58,409 bases of DNA from Ktedonobacteria bacterium (GCA_027459705.1 DAIDHM010000146.1:1-58409); one strand, 5' to 3'. Positions 44,693-53,324 are shown, counted from the first letter of the stretch. Made by a program: numbers and translations. Notes: generated from the sequence alone by a model not told the origin.

Positions 44693-45607
44693 TCACAAGC
44701 CAAAACGAGCCCGCAAGTTGACCTCTGTCGGTCGCAAGGCAACCGCGCTCAGCACCGCCAATAGATCCTGCTCCGACCTGGCACGAAGTGCCTCAGCGAT
44801 ATCAGCGGGCAGTTCCGATTGGTATACAGTCTGCCAGAGCGCGGCAATCGCTTCTCGCAGACCTTTGTTCATTCCCGTGGCCTCCCCTTGAGCCACTCCT
44901 TCTGCCTTCCCTCGGGCCAGAATTGCCTGACCAAATGTACTTTCCGCAATAGCTTGTTCAATGTCGATCATAATCTGACCTACCTTCGCGACAATGGCGG
45001 CAATGACGTCATCAATTGAACCGAACGACCGTTGACTTAACGCCATGAAGGACCCCAGCAGCATCAAACGCTCCTCAGGAGGGGCTTTTTCATAGAGGCG
45101 TTCGCCGATGGCGATGAGATCGCTGCGCTCTACACCCTGAAAATATGGGGCCAGCACGAGCAACACCGGGTCCAGATCCTGTTGCCAGGGGATCTCTGTC
45201 AAGTGTATCTCAAAATACTCATGGTGCGCAAACGTCTTACCCAGAAACTCGGCATGATAGACTGGTGTCGGTGTCTCTCCCGCAACCGCCCAGATGACTA
45301 TGGAAATGATAGGGAGCCGTACCTGCCGAGCCGTTTTTGTAGCGCGTTCCAATTCGAGATCATATTCATACATGCGGTGTGGCATGGTCGGGTCGAGGGA
45401 ATTCTGGTATTCCAGATGGACCAAGCACTGCGTCGCGGCAACTTCACCCAGGAAGGCGTCATCCATACGGAAGGTGACAGGTGGGACGAGTTCAGTTTGC
45501 CAGGGAGTGAGCGATGAGCCGATCTCCGGGACTACGAGGCGAATCAGTGCGACGAGAACATCAATAGGTAAACCTTTCCAGAGATTATCGTAGAATGGGC
45601 GGGGCAT
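44693..45607 (-). CDS. Rpn/DUF4351-type PD-(D/E)XK nuclease family protein
   Basis: The 304-aa protein matches the transposase-like Rpn family: N-terminal FRMDDAFLGEVAATQCLVHLEYQNSLDP split around the Glu-x-Gln catalytic pair, then PHRMYEYDLELE. The C-terminal third (about 230-304) holds a helical, Ala/Glu-rich part with GVAQGEATGMNKGLREA repeats typical of the family. Members promote RecA-independent recombination or act as phage-defence nucleases. AAGGAG upstream sets the start at 45607. It is an isolated accessory gene. Confidence 0.82.
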   Translation of the reverse strand: MPRPFYDNLWKGLPIDVLVALIRLVVPEIGSSLTPWQTELVPPVTFRMDDAFLGEVAATQCLVHLEYQNSLDPTMPHRMYEYDLELERATKTARQVRLPIISIVIWAVAGETPTPVYHAEFLGKTFAHHEYFEIHLTEIPWQQDLDPVLLVLAPYFQGVERSDLIAIGERLYEKAPPEERLMLLGSFMALSQRSFGSIDDVIAAIVAKVGQIMIDIEQAIAESTFGQAILARGKAEGVAQGEATGMNKGLREAIAALWQTVYQSELPADIAEALRARSEQDLLAVLSAVALRPTEVNLRARFGL

Positions 45608-45994
45608 CGTCGCGGCTCCTTCTTGCCTTAATCCATACAGCGAATAGCTACAACGTGCCACGAGGAACAATGCTTGTCAAGCTTTTTGACACTCCTCTCG
45701 GCTGAAACACGGAGAATGCTTGGTTTAGCCAGTGGACTTTACGAGCTGATTCGCCCCTCAAAAGCTCAGAAGTCAGGCACTAACTTCACTCGCTCCAATC
45801 GATACACCCCAATACACAGCAGACTGGGTCGATCCATCAGTGTTCATGTGAAAGGGGTGGAGGGATTGAATACTGTGAAATCTGAGACAGTGAAACCCGG
45901 AGAATATATCTTGTTTTGACCATTCCCTGTGGTACGATCAGATTGCTGGCTGCATTACAGCGTTTGGATCGTTACTCGGAAAGGGGTATTCATT
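45608..45994 (+). other. Spacer with promoter of the 45995 gene
   Basis: No supported gene is seen; the open frame 45674-45919 has no ribosome site and no protein-like pattern. TGTCAA-N5-TTGACA (45675-45691) is an inverted repeat that supplies outward -35-like hexamers. An extended -10, TGG-TACGAT, at 45930-45938 with TTGTTT 16 bases upstream probably drives the downstream gene. Confidence 0.4.
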
Positions 45995-46324
45995 ATGTCC
46001 ACTGTTGCGCCGCAACATCGCGGTTCCATCTTTTGGGGAGCCGTCGTGATGCTTGTTGGTGGTTTGTTGCTCTTCTGGTTGCCATTCGTCGGGCCTTTCA
46101 TCGCTGGTGTTGTGGGCGGACGGATTGCTGGCAGCGCTGGTCGCGGAACCCTGGCGGCACTCTTACCGACCATCATCGCGGCGGCGTTTGTCATCATCAT
46201 TTCTTTGCTTACCGGACCAGTTGGATTCCTTGGTGGCATTTTCGCCGGGATTGGGCTCTTCATCTTTGGGGTCTTTCATGGACTCGCATTGCTGCTAGGC
46301 GGCTTCATCGGCGGCGCGTTATAG
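45995..46324 (+). CDS. Small Gly-rich membrane protein, DUF5518-like
   Basis: The 109-aa protein is almost entirely hydrophobic with three to four TM segments and Gly-rich helices (GPFIAGVVGGRIAG, LLLGGFIGGAL). It resembles small DUF5518-type membrane proteins of unknown role. GGAAAGGGG nine bases upstream gives a clear start. Confidence 0.75.
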   Translation: MSTVAPQHRGSIFWGAVVMLVGGLLLFWLPFVGPFIAGVVGGRIAGSAGRGTLAALLPTIIAAAFVIIISLLTGPVGFLGGIFAGIGLFIFGVFHGLALLLGGFIGGAL

Positions 46325-46460
46325 TTACCACCGCTAGTACGTTGGCGATCATGGCAGAGATGCTGGAGGAGTACCGCTCTGCCATGTTTGGTCACATCCG
46401 AAGATGATGCGCCTCGGCGGAAGTTCCCCTGTTGGTTGTCGTGGGGAAGAGAGGTTGCCT

Positions 46461-47258
46461 GTGTCGGCCACATTTTTCACCCAACACGCCCTGAATGCAC
46501 TCCGGGATACAACCCGTCGTCAGCGCATCGCGGCACTCATCGAGACGCCACAACCAATCGCAATAGTTGCGGGTGAACAGTGTCTGCATACAGCGCAGCA
46601 CCTGGGCGCGTTAGCGGGATCGTTTAATCCGCCGACCCTGGCCCACGAGGCGCTCGCCATAGCAGCGCGCTCGACGGCGGGGATCGATTGTGTGCTCTGG
46701 ACCATCAGCCGGGTGACGGTAGATAAAGAGCGCATCGTGAAAGCACCATTGATCGATCGATTGCTGGTACTCGAGACCATGACGGAACGCCATCCCGATA
46801 TGGCCGTCGCATTGGTCGACGCCGGGCTCTATGTCGATCAAGCGCGCATCTTGCGAGATGCATTTCCACATATCAGCGATCTCACCTTGATCATGGGGTT
46901 CGATAAAATTGTCCAGATTTTTGATCCGCGGTACTATCGCAACGCACTTCCCATAGACGGGCTAGACTCCCCCGAATCCGCAGAGACACGACGCGATCGC
47001 ACGCTCGGCGAGTTGTACTCACTTGCGCGCATCATCGTCGCGCCACGCGCGGACGATGGCCCCGATGACCTGCGCAATTTGCTGGACACTCCCCACAATC
47101 GCCCATTCGCCGGCGCTATCAGCATGTTGCCGCTCGAGCCCGCGCTACGCGGTATCTCTTCGACCGAACTGCGCGATCGCATCGCTGCTGGTGAGTCGAT
47201 CGCGGACACCGTTCCTCCCGAAGCGCTGGCGTTGGTCGAAACTGGTTGCTATGCTTGA
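46461..47258 (+). CDS. Nicotinate/nicotinamide mononucleotide adenylyltransferase-like nucleotidyltransferase
   Basis: The 265-aa protein has the nucleotidyltransferase signature AGSFNPPTLAHEAL, with GSFNPPTxAH standing for the (H/T)xGH motif, and ISSTELRDRI near the C-terminus in place of ISSTxxR, both binding ATP. It is longer than typical NadD (about 190-215 aa): an N-terminal segment of about 45 residues precedes the core. NAD synthesis is the likely role, but another nucleotide substrate is possible. GTG at 46461 with GAGAGG six bases upstream is preferred over an ATG at 46404. It abuts the convergent TerC gene. Confidence 0.8.
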   Translation: MSATFFTQHALNALRDTTRRQRIAALIETPQPIAIVAGEQCLHTAQHLGALAGSFNPPTLAHEALAIAARSTAGIDCVLWTISRVTVDKERIVKAPLIDRLLVLETMTERHPDMAVALVDAGLYVDQARILRDAFPHISDLTLIMGFDKIVQIFDPRYYRNALPIDGLDSPESAETRRDRTLGELYSLARIIVAPRADDGPDDLRNLLDTPHNRPFAGAISMLPLEPALRGISSTELRDRIAAGESIADTVPPEALALVETGCYA

Positions 47259-48044
47259 TTAGCGTGGCTGACTCGCGGGCGTGGTGAGCGTGCGGGCCAA
47301 TGTTCGCTGGCGTTCCTGGCGGGTAAAAAATAAGCCAATGCCAATGAGAACCAGTAAGAACAATGGAGCGATATAATCTGGCAAGGGCCCGGGCACAAAT
47401 TGATCCAGGTAGTGCACATAGGCGCCTACTTGCTTATCTTGCAAGACCATCGAACCAGCGGTCCAGGCCAGAATGCCCGCCGCGGCATACATCAGTATGG
47501 GGAAACGTTCGATGATGCGCGCGATCAGACTGCTGGCGAGCAGCAAAAGCACCACGCTGAGTAACAGACCAATGACTAATAGTTGCCAGTAATGCTGGGC
47601 TAGGGCGGCGATAGCCAGCACATTATCAAGACTCATACTGAAGTCAGCGATCAGAATGGTGATGCTCGCTCGGAATAGCTTTTCATCGCCAGTCAGTTGC
47701 CGTCGCACGCGCCGCGATCCATTTTCCTCGGGTTCTTCTTGCCCACCGCGGTGGAGATCAACGATAATTTCATGCAGCATCTGGGCAGCTATGACGAAGA
47801 CGACAAGACCACCAATCGCTTCGATGAAGGGAATAGTCAGCAAAAAAACGGCGAAGATCGAGAGCGCGATGCGCAAGACTGCGGCAAATGTTCCCCCCAG
47901 TAAGATCGCTTGCCGCCGCTGTTTCCCTTTGAGCTTGGACGCGACAGAACCAATGACCAGCGCATTATCACCACTTAAAGCCAGATCGACAATGATAATG
48001 GCTAGCAGAATCCCCGCGAATTTTAGGAGTTCCTGGGTGGGCAT
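47259..48044 (-). CDS. TerC-family membrane protein
   Basis: The 261-aa integral membrane protein shows the duplicated TerC motif IVDLALSGDNALVIG and IADFSMSLDNVLAIA, whose acidic residues are thought to bind metal ions in Mn or Ca export. About seven TM helices are present with a charged loop (about 105-130). A short stretch after the last TM is basic. AGGAGG upstream supports 48044. It stands alone and converges on the nucleotidyltransferase gene. Confidence 0.93.
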   Translation of the reverse strand: MPTQELLKFAGILLAIIIVDLALSGDNALVIGSVASKLKGKQRRQAILLGGTFAAVLRIALSIFAVFLLTIPFIEAIGGLVVFVIAAQMLHEIIVDLHRGGQEEPEENGSRRVRRQLTGDEKLFRASITILIADFSMSLDNVLAIAALAQHYWQLLVIGLLLSVVLLLLASSLIARIIERFPILMYAAAGILAWTAGSMVLQDKQVGAYVHYLDQFVPGPLPDYIAPLFLLVLIGIGLFFTRQERQRTLARTLTTPASQPR

Positions 48045-48199
48045 TGCGGGCCTCCTGGTAATAAGAATGTCGCGTATGCTGAACCGGAGCAACGTGCGGG
48101 GTGGACATCCCGACTCGCGGAAGTAATATCTATCATAGCAGATGACCTGGCAGTTAGACTAGCGATGCGCAGGCCATCTGTACAAGATCCGCTACCAGT

Positions 48200-48829
48200 T
48201 CACACTCTTCCCTTATGCACAGGCGGGGATTGCTCTGTTGTCCGCAGCAAGATGTCATAAGGGGGATAGTTCCAACCAAAGCTCATCGATGGCAGCAAAA
48301 TTTGCCACCCGGTTGCGGCATAAAAAGCCTTGCCAGAGCGATTGTCGCTACGGGTCGAGAGGAGAACGTATGGATGCGGCTGATGGGCTATCAGGGTAGC
48401 AACCAATGCCTCCGCGATGCCCATGCGCCGTGCCTCTGGTACAACCCCCAGTTCGGAGAGACAATAGCTGTGATTCAGGATCTCCGTCACCTGGTCAGTG
48501 GCCATTGCCATCGCGACACGTTCGCGCCACCATTCTCCTGGCTGGTTGCTGTATCCATAGATCATACCCAAGATATCCCCGATTTGAGGGCCATGCTCGC
48601 TCGTCACCGCGCGGGCCACAAAACCCGCAAAATCAGGGCTCTGCATATGCCGTATGACCTGGGCTTCCAGGTCAGAAGCAAGCCGTGGTCCGTTAGGTGG
48701 CTCCGCGAACGAGCGCGCCCAGGCAGCGACAATCGGCGCGAGATCATCATAGCGAGCGAACGGCATGATGGTGAAGGCACGCTGACGGCCACTGGATGCA
48801 TCCGGTCGACGAGAGGTGAGCATAGACAT
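48200..48829 (-). CDS. GNAT-family N-acetyltransferase
   Basis: The 209-aa protein has a GNAT core: IGDILGMIYGYS (strand 4), LSELGVVPEARRMGIAEALVATLI with the acetyl-CoA binding R-x-x-G-I-A motif, and STRSDNRSGKAFYAATGWQIL. The substrate is unknown. Start could be 48829 or Met at 48823; GGAAGTAGG lies just upstream. The SDR gene on the same strand ends 27 bases before it, so the two are probably co-transcribed. Confidence 0.85.
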   Translation of the reverse strand: MSMLTSRRPDASSGRQRAFTIMPFARYDDLAPIVAAWARSFAEPPNGPRLASDLEAQVIRHMQSPDFAGFVARAVTSEHGPQIGDILGMIYGYSNQPGEWWRERVAMAMATDQVTEILNHSYCLSELGVVPEARRMGIAEALVATLIAHQPHPYVLLSTRSDNRSGKAFYAATGWQILLPSMSFGWNYPPYDILLRTTEQSPPVHKGRV

Positions 48830-48856
48830 CCTACTTCCCAGAAAGCTAGCACCCAC

Positions 48857-49630
48857 TCAGAGGGCGCCAGCGTTAACGAGCATGCCGCCATCCACGAAGA
48901 ATGTCGTGCCAGTAATATATGATGCCTGATCCGTGGCAAGCCACGCGACGATGTTAGCGATATCTTCGGGCTGCCCAATGCGCTGAAGGGGAATTTCGGC
49001 CAGCAATGCTTGCATCTTCACGGGATCGTTCAGGGTTGTCGCGTTAATGGGCGTCGCAATCGCCCCTGGGCCGACATTCACAATGGAGATGTGATGCGGG
49101 GCCAATTCTGGCGCCAGGGTCCGGGTCATCATACGCAGGCCGCCTTTGGCGCAACAATACGGCGCATTGCCCACCATGGGCTGTTCTTCGTGGATAGATG
49201 AGATATTGATAATTTTTCCACCCCCCTGAGCCTTCATGGCCTGTGCCGCGGCCTGGGTGGCGAAAAACGGGCCTTTAAGATCGACCGCCAGTTGCTGATC
49301 CCACTGGTCTTCAGTAATGTCCAGAAAGGGGGTGGGTTTCTCGACACCAGCATTGTTCACCAGCACGTCAATACGCCCATAGGTCTTGACGCAGGTATCA
49401 ATCAGGTTACGGATGTCCGCGATCTGCCCCATATCAGCCTGTACAACAGTGGCATGGCCGCCCGCGGCTTCAAGTTCTTGCCGGATGGCATCGGCCGGTT
49501 CGCGATGGGCGTGATAATCGATCACGACCGCGAAACCATCATGGCCGAGCCGCCGCGCAATGGCCGCGCCAATGCCAAGCGATCCGCCGGTGACGACTGC
49601 GGCGCGGGGAGATCCGGATGGTGCTTGCAT
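48857..49630 (-). CDS. Short-chain dehydrogenase/reductase, glucose 1-dehydrogenase-like
   Basis: The 257-aa enzyme has the NAD(P) motif TGGSLGIGAAIA, NNAG, catalytic Ser in ISSIHEEQP and the Tyr-x3-Lys pair in YCCAK. The HEE-x-P-x2-G-x2-PYxxxKGG stretch after the Ser is typical of Bacillus-type glucose 1-dehydrogenase and not of FabG. The end FVDGGML is normal. AAAGGAG ten bases upstream supports the start. It is divergent from fabI, which is also an SDR. Confidence 0.88.
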   Translation of the reverse strand: MQAPSGSPRAAVVTGGSLGIGAAIARRLGHDGFAVVIDYHAHREPADAIRQELEAAGGHATVVQADMGQIADIRNLIDTCVKTYGRIDVLVNNAGVEKPTPFLDITEDQWDQQLAVDLKGPFFATQAAAQAMKAQGGGKIINISSIHEEQPMVGNAPYCCAKGGLRMMTRTLAPELAPHHISIVNVGPGAIATPINATTLNDPVKMQALLAEIPLQRIGQPEDIANIVAWLATDQASYITGTTFFVDGGMLVNAGAL

Positions 49631-49804
49631 GGTTTTGCTCGCTCCTTTACTTACATTGACAGATCAATCAAAAACGTTGTGGTTGCCCACGGTCATCGCT
49701 GCGCAGATGTGCATCACAGCGGCGGCTTGCCAGTGCGGTTGCCCTCCGCCTGTGAGTCACTCATATCAGAGTATACGTCACACCGCGCTATACTGATGCT
49801 TCTG

Positions 49805-49848
49805 AGCAAGCCTAGAGATTGCTTCGCGCATCTCACTCTAGGCTTGCT
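49805..49848. promoter_or_regulatory. 12-bp inverted repeat with nested UUCG hairpin
   Basis: AGCAAGCCTAGA and TCTAGGCTTGCT are perfect complements. Inside, GAGAT-T-GC and GC-ATCTC can extend the stem and close on TTCG-containing loop sequence. It lies between the SDR and fabI genes, upstream of the fabI promoter. It may be a transcription stop or an operator. Confidence 0.5.
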
Positions 49849-49893
49849 ATGGCGCAGTAATCTTGCCACGACAAGCACATTATCATCTCCTAC

Positions 49894-49922
49894 TTGACAT
49901 TCAGCCCACAGTGGGGCATCAT
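49894..49922 (+). promoter_or_regulatory. Promoter of fabI-aroA
   Basis: A perfect TTGACA is followed after 17 bases by CATCAT (four of six matches). It predicts a leader of about 140 bases that contains the alternative stems at 49929-50005. Confidence 0.45.
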
Positions 49923-49928
49923 CACACT

Positions 49929-50005
49929 GGAAGTCAGCGATGTCGCCGCCCGGTACTACCAGGAATCACCTGACTTCCTCAGGGCAGTATGTCCCAGTGG
50001 CGGCG
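49929..50005 (+). promoter_or_regulatory. Structured, possibly switchable leader of fabI
   Basis: CGCCGCC (49944-49950) can pair with GGCGGCG (49999-50005). Inside, CCTGA-CTTCC-TCAGG (49969-49983) forms a hairpin, but TGACTTCC (49971-49978) is also fully complementary to GGAAGTCA (49929-49936). The two pairings exclude each other. No known riboswitch motif is recognised. Confidence 0.4.
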
Positions 50006-50066
50006 CGTCCAGGGCAACATCTCTGTTGCTCGACCAACGTTAAAATGCTCCGACAGGAGGACGCGC

Positions 50067-50843
50067 ATGGCCATGGGAACCCTCGAAGGGAAAACCGCAC
50101 TCATCTTTGGTGTCGCCGATCATCATAGCATCGCCTGGGCAATTGCCGAAAAGCTCCAGGCGGCTGGCGCTCGCATCGCCTTGACCTATCAGGATCGCTT
50201 CGAGAAAAATATCCGCAAACTGACCGCCGACCAACCGCACATACCCCTCTTCCTTTGTGACGTACAATCCGATGAACAGCTCGACGCCACGTTCGATGGA
50301 GTGGGTGAACAGTTTGGTGGCCTCGATATCCTCGTCCACGCTGTCGCGTTTGCCAGTCGCGAAGCTCTGAACGGCCGCTTCGTGAATACGAGCCGCGCGG
50401 ATTTCCAACAATCGCTCGATATCAGCGCCTACTCGATTGTGGCTATGGCCAAACGCGCAGAACCACTGATGCAAGCACGCGGTGGCGGCGCGGTCGTCTC
50501 GCTCACGTATCAGGCCAGCCAACGCGTGGTCCCGAATTATAATCTCATGGCGATCTCCAAAGCCGCGCTTGAAGCCAGCGTCCGCTATCTAGCGTATGAT
50601 CTGGGCGTGAACGGCATCCGAGTCAATGCGATCTCCGCCGGCCCTTTGCGCACGATCTCCTCGATGGGCGTTGGCGCCGTACGCACGATCTTTGACAAGG
50701 TGGAAGAGTCTTCACCATTGCGGCGCAATATCTCAGCGCAAGATGTTGGGGATCTCGCCCTGTTTTTGACCAGCGAAGCGTCGCGCAATATCACCGGCCA
50801 GGTCATCTACGTCGACTCTGGTCAGAGCATTCTGGCGGGCTAA
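50067..50843 (+). CDS. fabI: Enoyl-[acyl-carrier-protein] reductase [NADH]
   Basis: The 258-aa enzyme reduces enoyl-ACP in the last step of fatty-acid elongation. It has the FabI-type N-terminus (KTALIFGVADHHSIAWAIA), the Tyr-x6-Lys pair in YNLMAISK, and the SAGPLRT loop near the substrate. GTLEGK precedes the first strand. AGGAGG six bases before the ATG at 50067 gives the start, not the longer frame from 49989. The gene is followed by aroA after 19 bases; the pair probably forms one unit. Confidence 0.95.
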   Translation: MAMGTLEGKTALIFGVADHHSIAWAIAEKLQAAGARIALTYQDRFEKNIRKLTADQPHIPLFLCDVQSDEQLDATFDGVGEQFGGLDILVHAVAFASREALNGRFVNTSRADFQQSLDISAYSIVAMAKRAEPLMQARGGGAVVSLTYQASQRVVPNYNLMAISKAALEASVRYLAYDLGVNGIRVNAISAGPLRTISSMGVGAVRTIFDKVEESSPLRRNISAQDVGDLALFLTSEASRNITGQVIYVDSGQSILAG

Positions 50844-50862
50844 CCAGGCAAGGAAAGTTCCG

Positions 50863-52245
50863 ATGGAATCCCATATCCACCCCTGGCAGGGAACCAGCTA
50901 CTCGGCGGTAACGGTCGCGCCTGGCACGCGACCGATCGCCGGAGAACCCCATGTGCCGGGATCAAAATATGCCACCGTGCGCGCCGTTCTGGCCGCCGCG
51001 CTGGCCGCTGGTCCGTCCACGGTCGCAGGCATCCCCTGGTCGGAGGATACGGTGGTGCTGCTCGGCGCTCTACGCGCGGTCGGCGTTGGCATCGAACAGA
51101 TCGGGCCTGACGACCTCACGATCATGGGGTGTGGCGGCAATTTCCCGATACAAGGCCCGGTGAGCATCGATATGGGTAATGCGGGGGCGGTCCTGCGTTT
51201 TTGCCTGGGCACGTTGTCCTTGTTGCCCGAAGTCACCTTCACAACCCCTTATCCAATATCCCTGGGGCGGCGCCCAAATGCCGATCTGCTGGATGCACTC
51301 GCGCAGATTGGCGTCCAGGTTGCCGCCGCCGGTCCGGACGGGACACTTCCCATTACGTTGCGGCGCGGTGCACCACATGGGGGTTCCATCCGTGTCAGCG
51401 GAGCGCGCGGTTCGCAATACCTGAGCGCCTTGCTCTACCTCGCGCCGCTCGTCGCTGCTGCAACGGGCCAATCTCTGGATATTCATGTATACGATGCGTT
51501 GCGATCCGCTGATTTTGTGCGGCTGACGATCGCAATGTTGCACGAGGCCGGGGTCGAGGTCACATGCGATGCCGCTTTTCGCCACTTCACGGTGACGGGT
51601 TTTTATCAACCTCATCACTGGCAATTGTCACGCGACTGGCCAACGATGGCACTCTGGATGGTGGCGGGCGCCATGACCGGCGGTGAGATCCACTCGCCAC
51701 CACTGGATTCGGCAAGTATCGAAGGCCAGGCGATCCTGGCAGCGCTCGCGGCGCTGGGCGCCCCCTATGCGCGGATCCCCTCCGCGCAGGCGTCGCGCTA
51801 CGGTCCGGCGGGCTGGGGCGGCACACAACCTGCCATCCATGGGACGGATCTCGCGGGCGACGCGATCATCGACAGCGTCCCAGTGCTGGCCGCGCTGGCT
51901 GCCGTCGCGACGGGCACGACAACATTTCATCAGGTCGCCAATTTACGCTTGAAAGAGAGCGATCGCATCAGCGATCTCTGCGCTGAGTTTCGAAAAGTTG
52001 GCGTCGTAGCGATACCTGGCGAGGATACAATCACGATCATCGGGCAGCCCCACGGATTGGCAGGCGGCGTGACGGTCGACGCTCACGGCGATCATCGACT
52101 GGCGATGGCGCTGGCGCTCCTGGCGCTCCGCTGTCGGGCACCGCTCACGATCACCGGTGCCCAGCATGTCGCCAAGAGCTATCCGGCATTCTGGGATGAG
52201 TTGGCCCGGCTTGGCGCAGACGTCGCCCCCCTGACCCAACCATAA
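50863..52245 (+). CDS. aroA: EPSP synthase (AroA), with divergent active-site loops
   Basis: The 460-aa enzyme makes 5-enolpyruvylshikimate-3-phosphate in the shikimate pathway. The inside-out repeat architecture is complete and the AroA-specific LRLKESDRI and HGDHRLAMALALLALR motifs are present, which excludes MurA. Two usually conserved loops differ: the PGSKS motif reads PGSKYATVR (Lys35 kept, Ser to Tyr36), and NAGT reads NAGAVLRF (Ala109, Phe113). An N-terminal addition of about 15 residues is also present. Function as AroA is likely, but a specialised paralogue is possible because other aro genes are absent here. Confidence 0.88.
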   Translation: MESHIHPWQGTSYSAVTVAPGTRPIAGEPHVPGSKYATVRAVLAAALAAGPSTVAGIPWSEDTVVLLGALRAVGVGIEQIGPDDLTIMGCGGNFPIQGPVSIDMGNAGAVLRFCLGTLSLLPEVTFTTPYPISLGRRPNADLLDALAQIGVQVAAAGPDGTLPITLRRGAPHGGSIRVSGARGSQYLSALLYLAPLVAAATGQSLDIHVYDALRSADFVRLTIAMLHEAGVEVTCDAAFRHFTVTGFYQPHHWQLSRDWPTMALWMVAGAMTGGEIHSPPLDSASIEGQAILAALAALGAPYARIPSAQASRYGPAGWGGTQPAIHGTDLAGDAIIDSVPVLAALAAVATGTTTFHQVANLRLKESDRISDLCAEFRKVGVVAIPGEDTITIIGQPHGLAGGVTVDAHGDHRLAMALALLALRCRAPLTITGAQHVAKSYPAFWDELARLGADVAPLTQP

Positions 52246-52410
52246 ATACTTTGGCCGCTTCGCAGCATCTGACCTCTACCGTCCCCGTATGAGCTTGCTA
52301 GATGCCTCCGCCGCGCTCCTCGCCGAGACATCACACTGCGTCTCAGCGATCTCATTCACCCTGGCGCTCAACATGTTGGCAGAGTTGGGCACCCTGATGC
52401 TGACTCACGC

Positions 52411-52439
52411 TTGATTTTTATGCAATAACATGCTACACT
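52411..52439 (+). promoter_or_regulatory. Promoter of the Clp N-domain gene
   Basis: TTGATT and TACACT are separated by 17 bases, and TGC directly before the -10 gives an extended element. Start of transcription is expected near 52446. Confidence 0.65.
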
Positions 52440-52450
52440 CAATGTGCCGC

Positions 52451-52475
52451 ATACATGTAAATAGTTTACACGTAT
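52451..52475. promoter_or_regulatory. Operator-like inverted repeat
   Basis: ATACATGTAAA and TTTACACGTAT are complementary at ten of eleven bases around TAG. The site starts about five bases after the predicted transcription start, a typical repressor position. The TGTAAA-N3-TTTACA core differs from the CtsR and HrcA operators. Confidence 0.55.
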
Positions 52476-52496
52476 CTCTCAAGAAAGGATCCCCAC

Positions 52497-53285
52497 ATGC
52501 AACCAGAGGATATGAATAGGTGGAGTCGGGGCGCACGCTTCGAAAAATTCACAGAGGCAGCCCGGCGAACCCTCGTCTATGCGCAAGAAGAAGCACGCGG
52601 ACTGGGTCATCACTATATTGGGACCGAACATTTACTCCTTGGTTTAGTGCGGGAAGATCAGACAGTGGCGGGCGCAGCTTTCAAAGATCTCGGGTTCACC
52701 ATCGAGGTTGGCCGGCGTGCCGTCGCAGCGATCTTGCCAGCCCAGACTGATGTACCACCCAATATGGTTGCTGGCCTGACCCCACGCGCTCGGAAGACCA
52801 TCGAGTTGGCCATCAAAGAAGCACGGGACCAGGGCGATCACTTCATCGGAACGGAGCATATTGTTTTCGGTATTTTGAGTGATGGTGAAGGAATCGCAAA
52901 TGGCATTTTACATTCCGTGGGCCTCGACTCATCGCGTATTCGCGCACAAGTGTTGGCAGTGCGCGCGGCAAAACACGCCAGCGCGGAAGGCAACGTGGAA
53001 AGAGTCGTCAGCAGTAACGAACCCTCCGCACGGGCCAATGTCCTCAGTTTTCGTCTGACTGATCCCCAACTCGCGGTTGTGGATACATTGATCGAAGCAG
53101 GCGTCTGCGGGACGCGGAGTGAGGCAGCAGCATGGCTGGTTGCCGCGGGTATCGCCGCGAAGCGTGAGTTTTTTCTGCAGGTGGAATCCACCGTGGCGCA
53201 GATTCGAGCGCTCCGAGCACAGACACAAGCGCTGGCGCAACAGGAATTCAACGAACCACAAACGGGCGATCTGCCTCCGGCATGA
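52497..53285 (+). CDS. Stand-alone Clp N-domain protein
   Basis: The 262-aa protein has two Clp N-terminal repeats (about 11-75 and 84-150): RFTEAARRTLVYAQEEARGLGHHYIGTEHLLLGLV-type sequence and RKTIELAIKEARDQGDHFIGTEHIVFGIL, the pattern in ClpC/ClpA. No AAA+ ATPase domain follows. The last 80 residues (SFRLTDPQLAVVDTLIEAG...SEAAAWLVAAGI) look like a helical ribbon-helix-helix-like module plus a coiled tail. It may be a substrate adaptor or a regulator of the Clp machinery. The start has AAAGGA upstream. A promoter and an operator-like palindrome precede it. Confidence 0.85.
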   Translation: MQPEDMNRWSRGARFEKFTEAARRTLVYAQEEARGLGHHYIGTEHLLLGLVREDQTVAGAAFKDLGFTIEVGRRAVAAILPAQTDVPPNMVAGLTPRARKTIELAIKEARDQGDHFIGTEHIVFGILSDGEGIANGILHSVGLDSSRIRAQVLAVRAAKHASAEGNVERVVSSNEPSARANVLSFRLTDPQLAVVDTLIEAGVCGTRSEAAAWLVAAGIAAKREFFLQVESTVAQIRALRAQTQALAQQEFNEPQTGDLPPA

Positions 53286-53324
53286 CGCCGTGCCAGGGCA
53301 GGAATGCTCGGGGGTGATGGTCTA

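Larger units (their letters stand above)
52246..52496 (+). other. Regulatory spacer between aroA and the Clp N-domain gene
   Basis: No supported gene; a 41-codon frame (52289-52414) has no ribosome site. The stretch becomes AT-rich after 52410, where the promoter and palindrome described separately lie. Confidence 0.4.

Noticed and set aside
45675-45691. TGTCAA-N5-TTGACA inverted repeat as a divergent promoter
   Set aside because: Neither side has a -10 at the right distance, so it is mentioned only as a repeat.
45674-45919. Open frame of 81 codons on the plus strand
   Set aside because: No ribosome site, no hydrophobic or domain pattern, and poor codon use; treated as spacer.
52289-52414. 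Open frame of 41 codons after aroA
   Set aside because: No Shine-Dalgarno sequence, and its end overlaps the promoter of the next gene.
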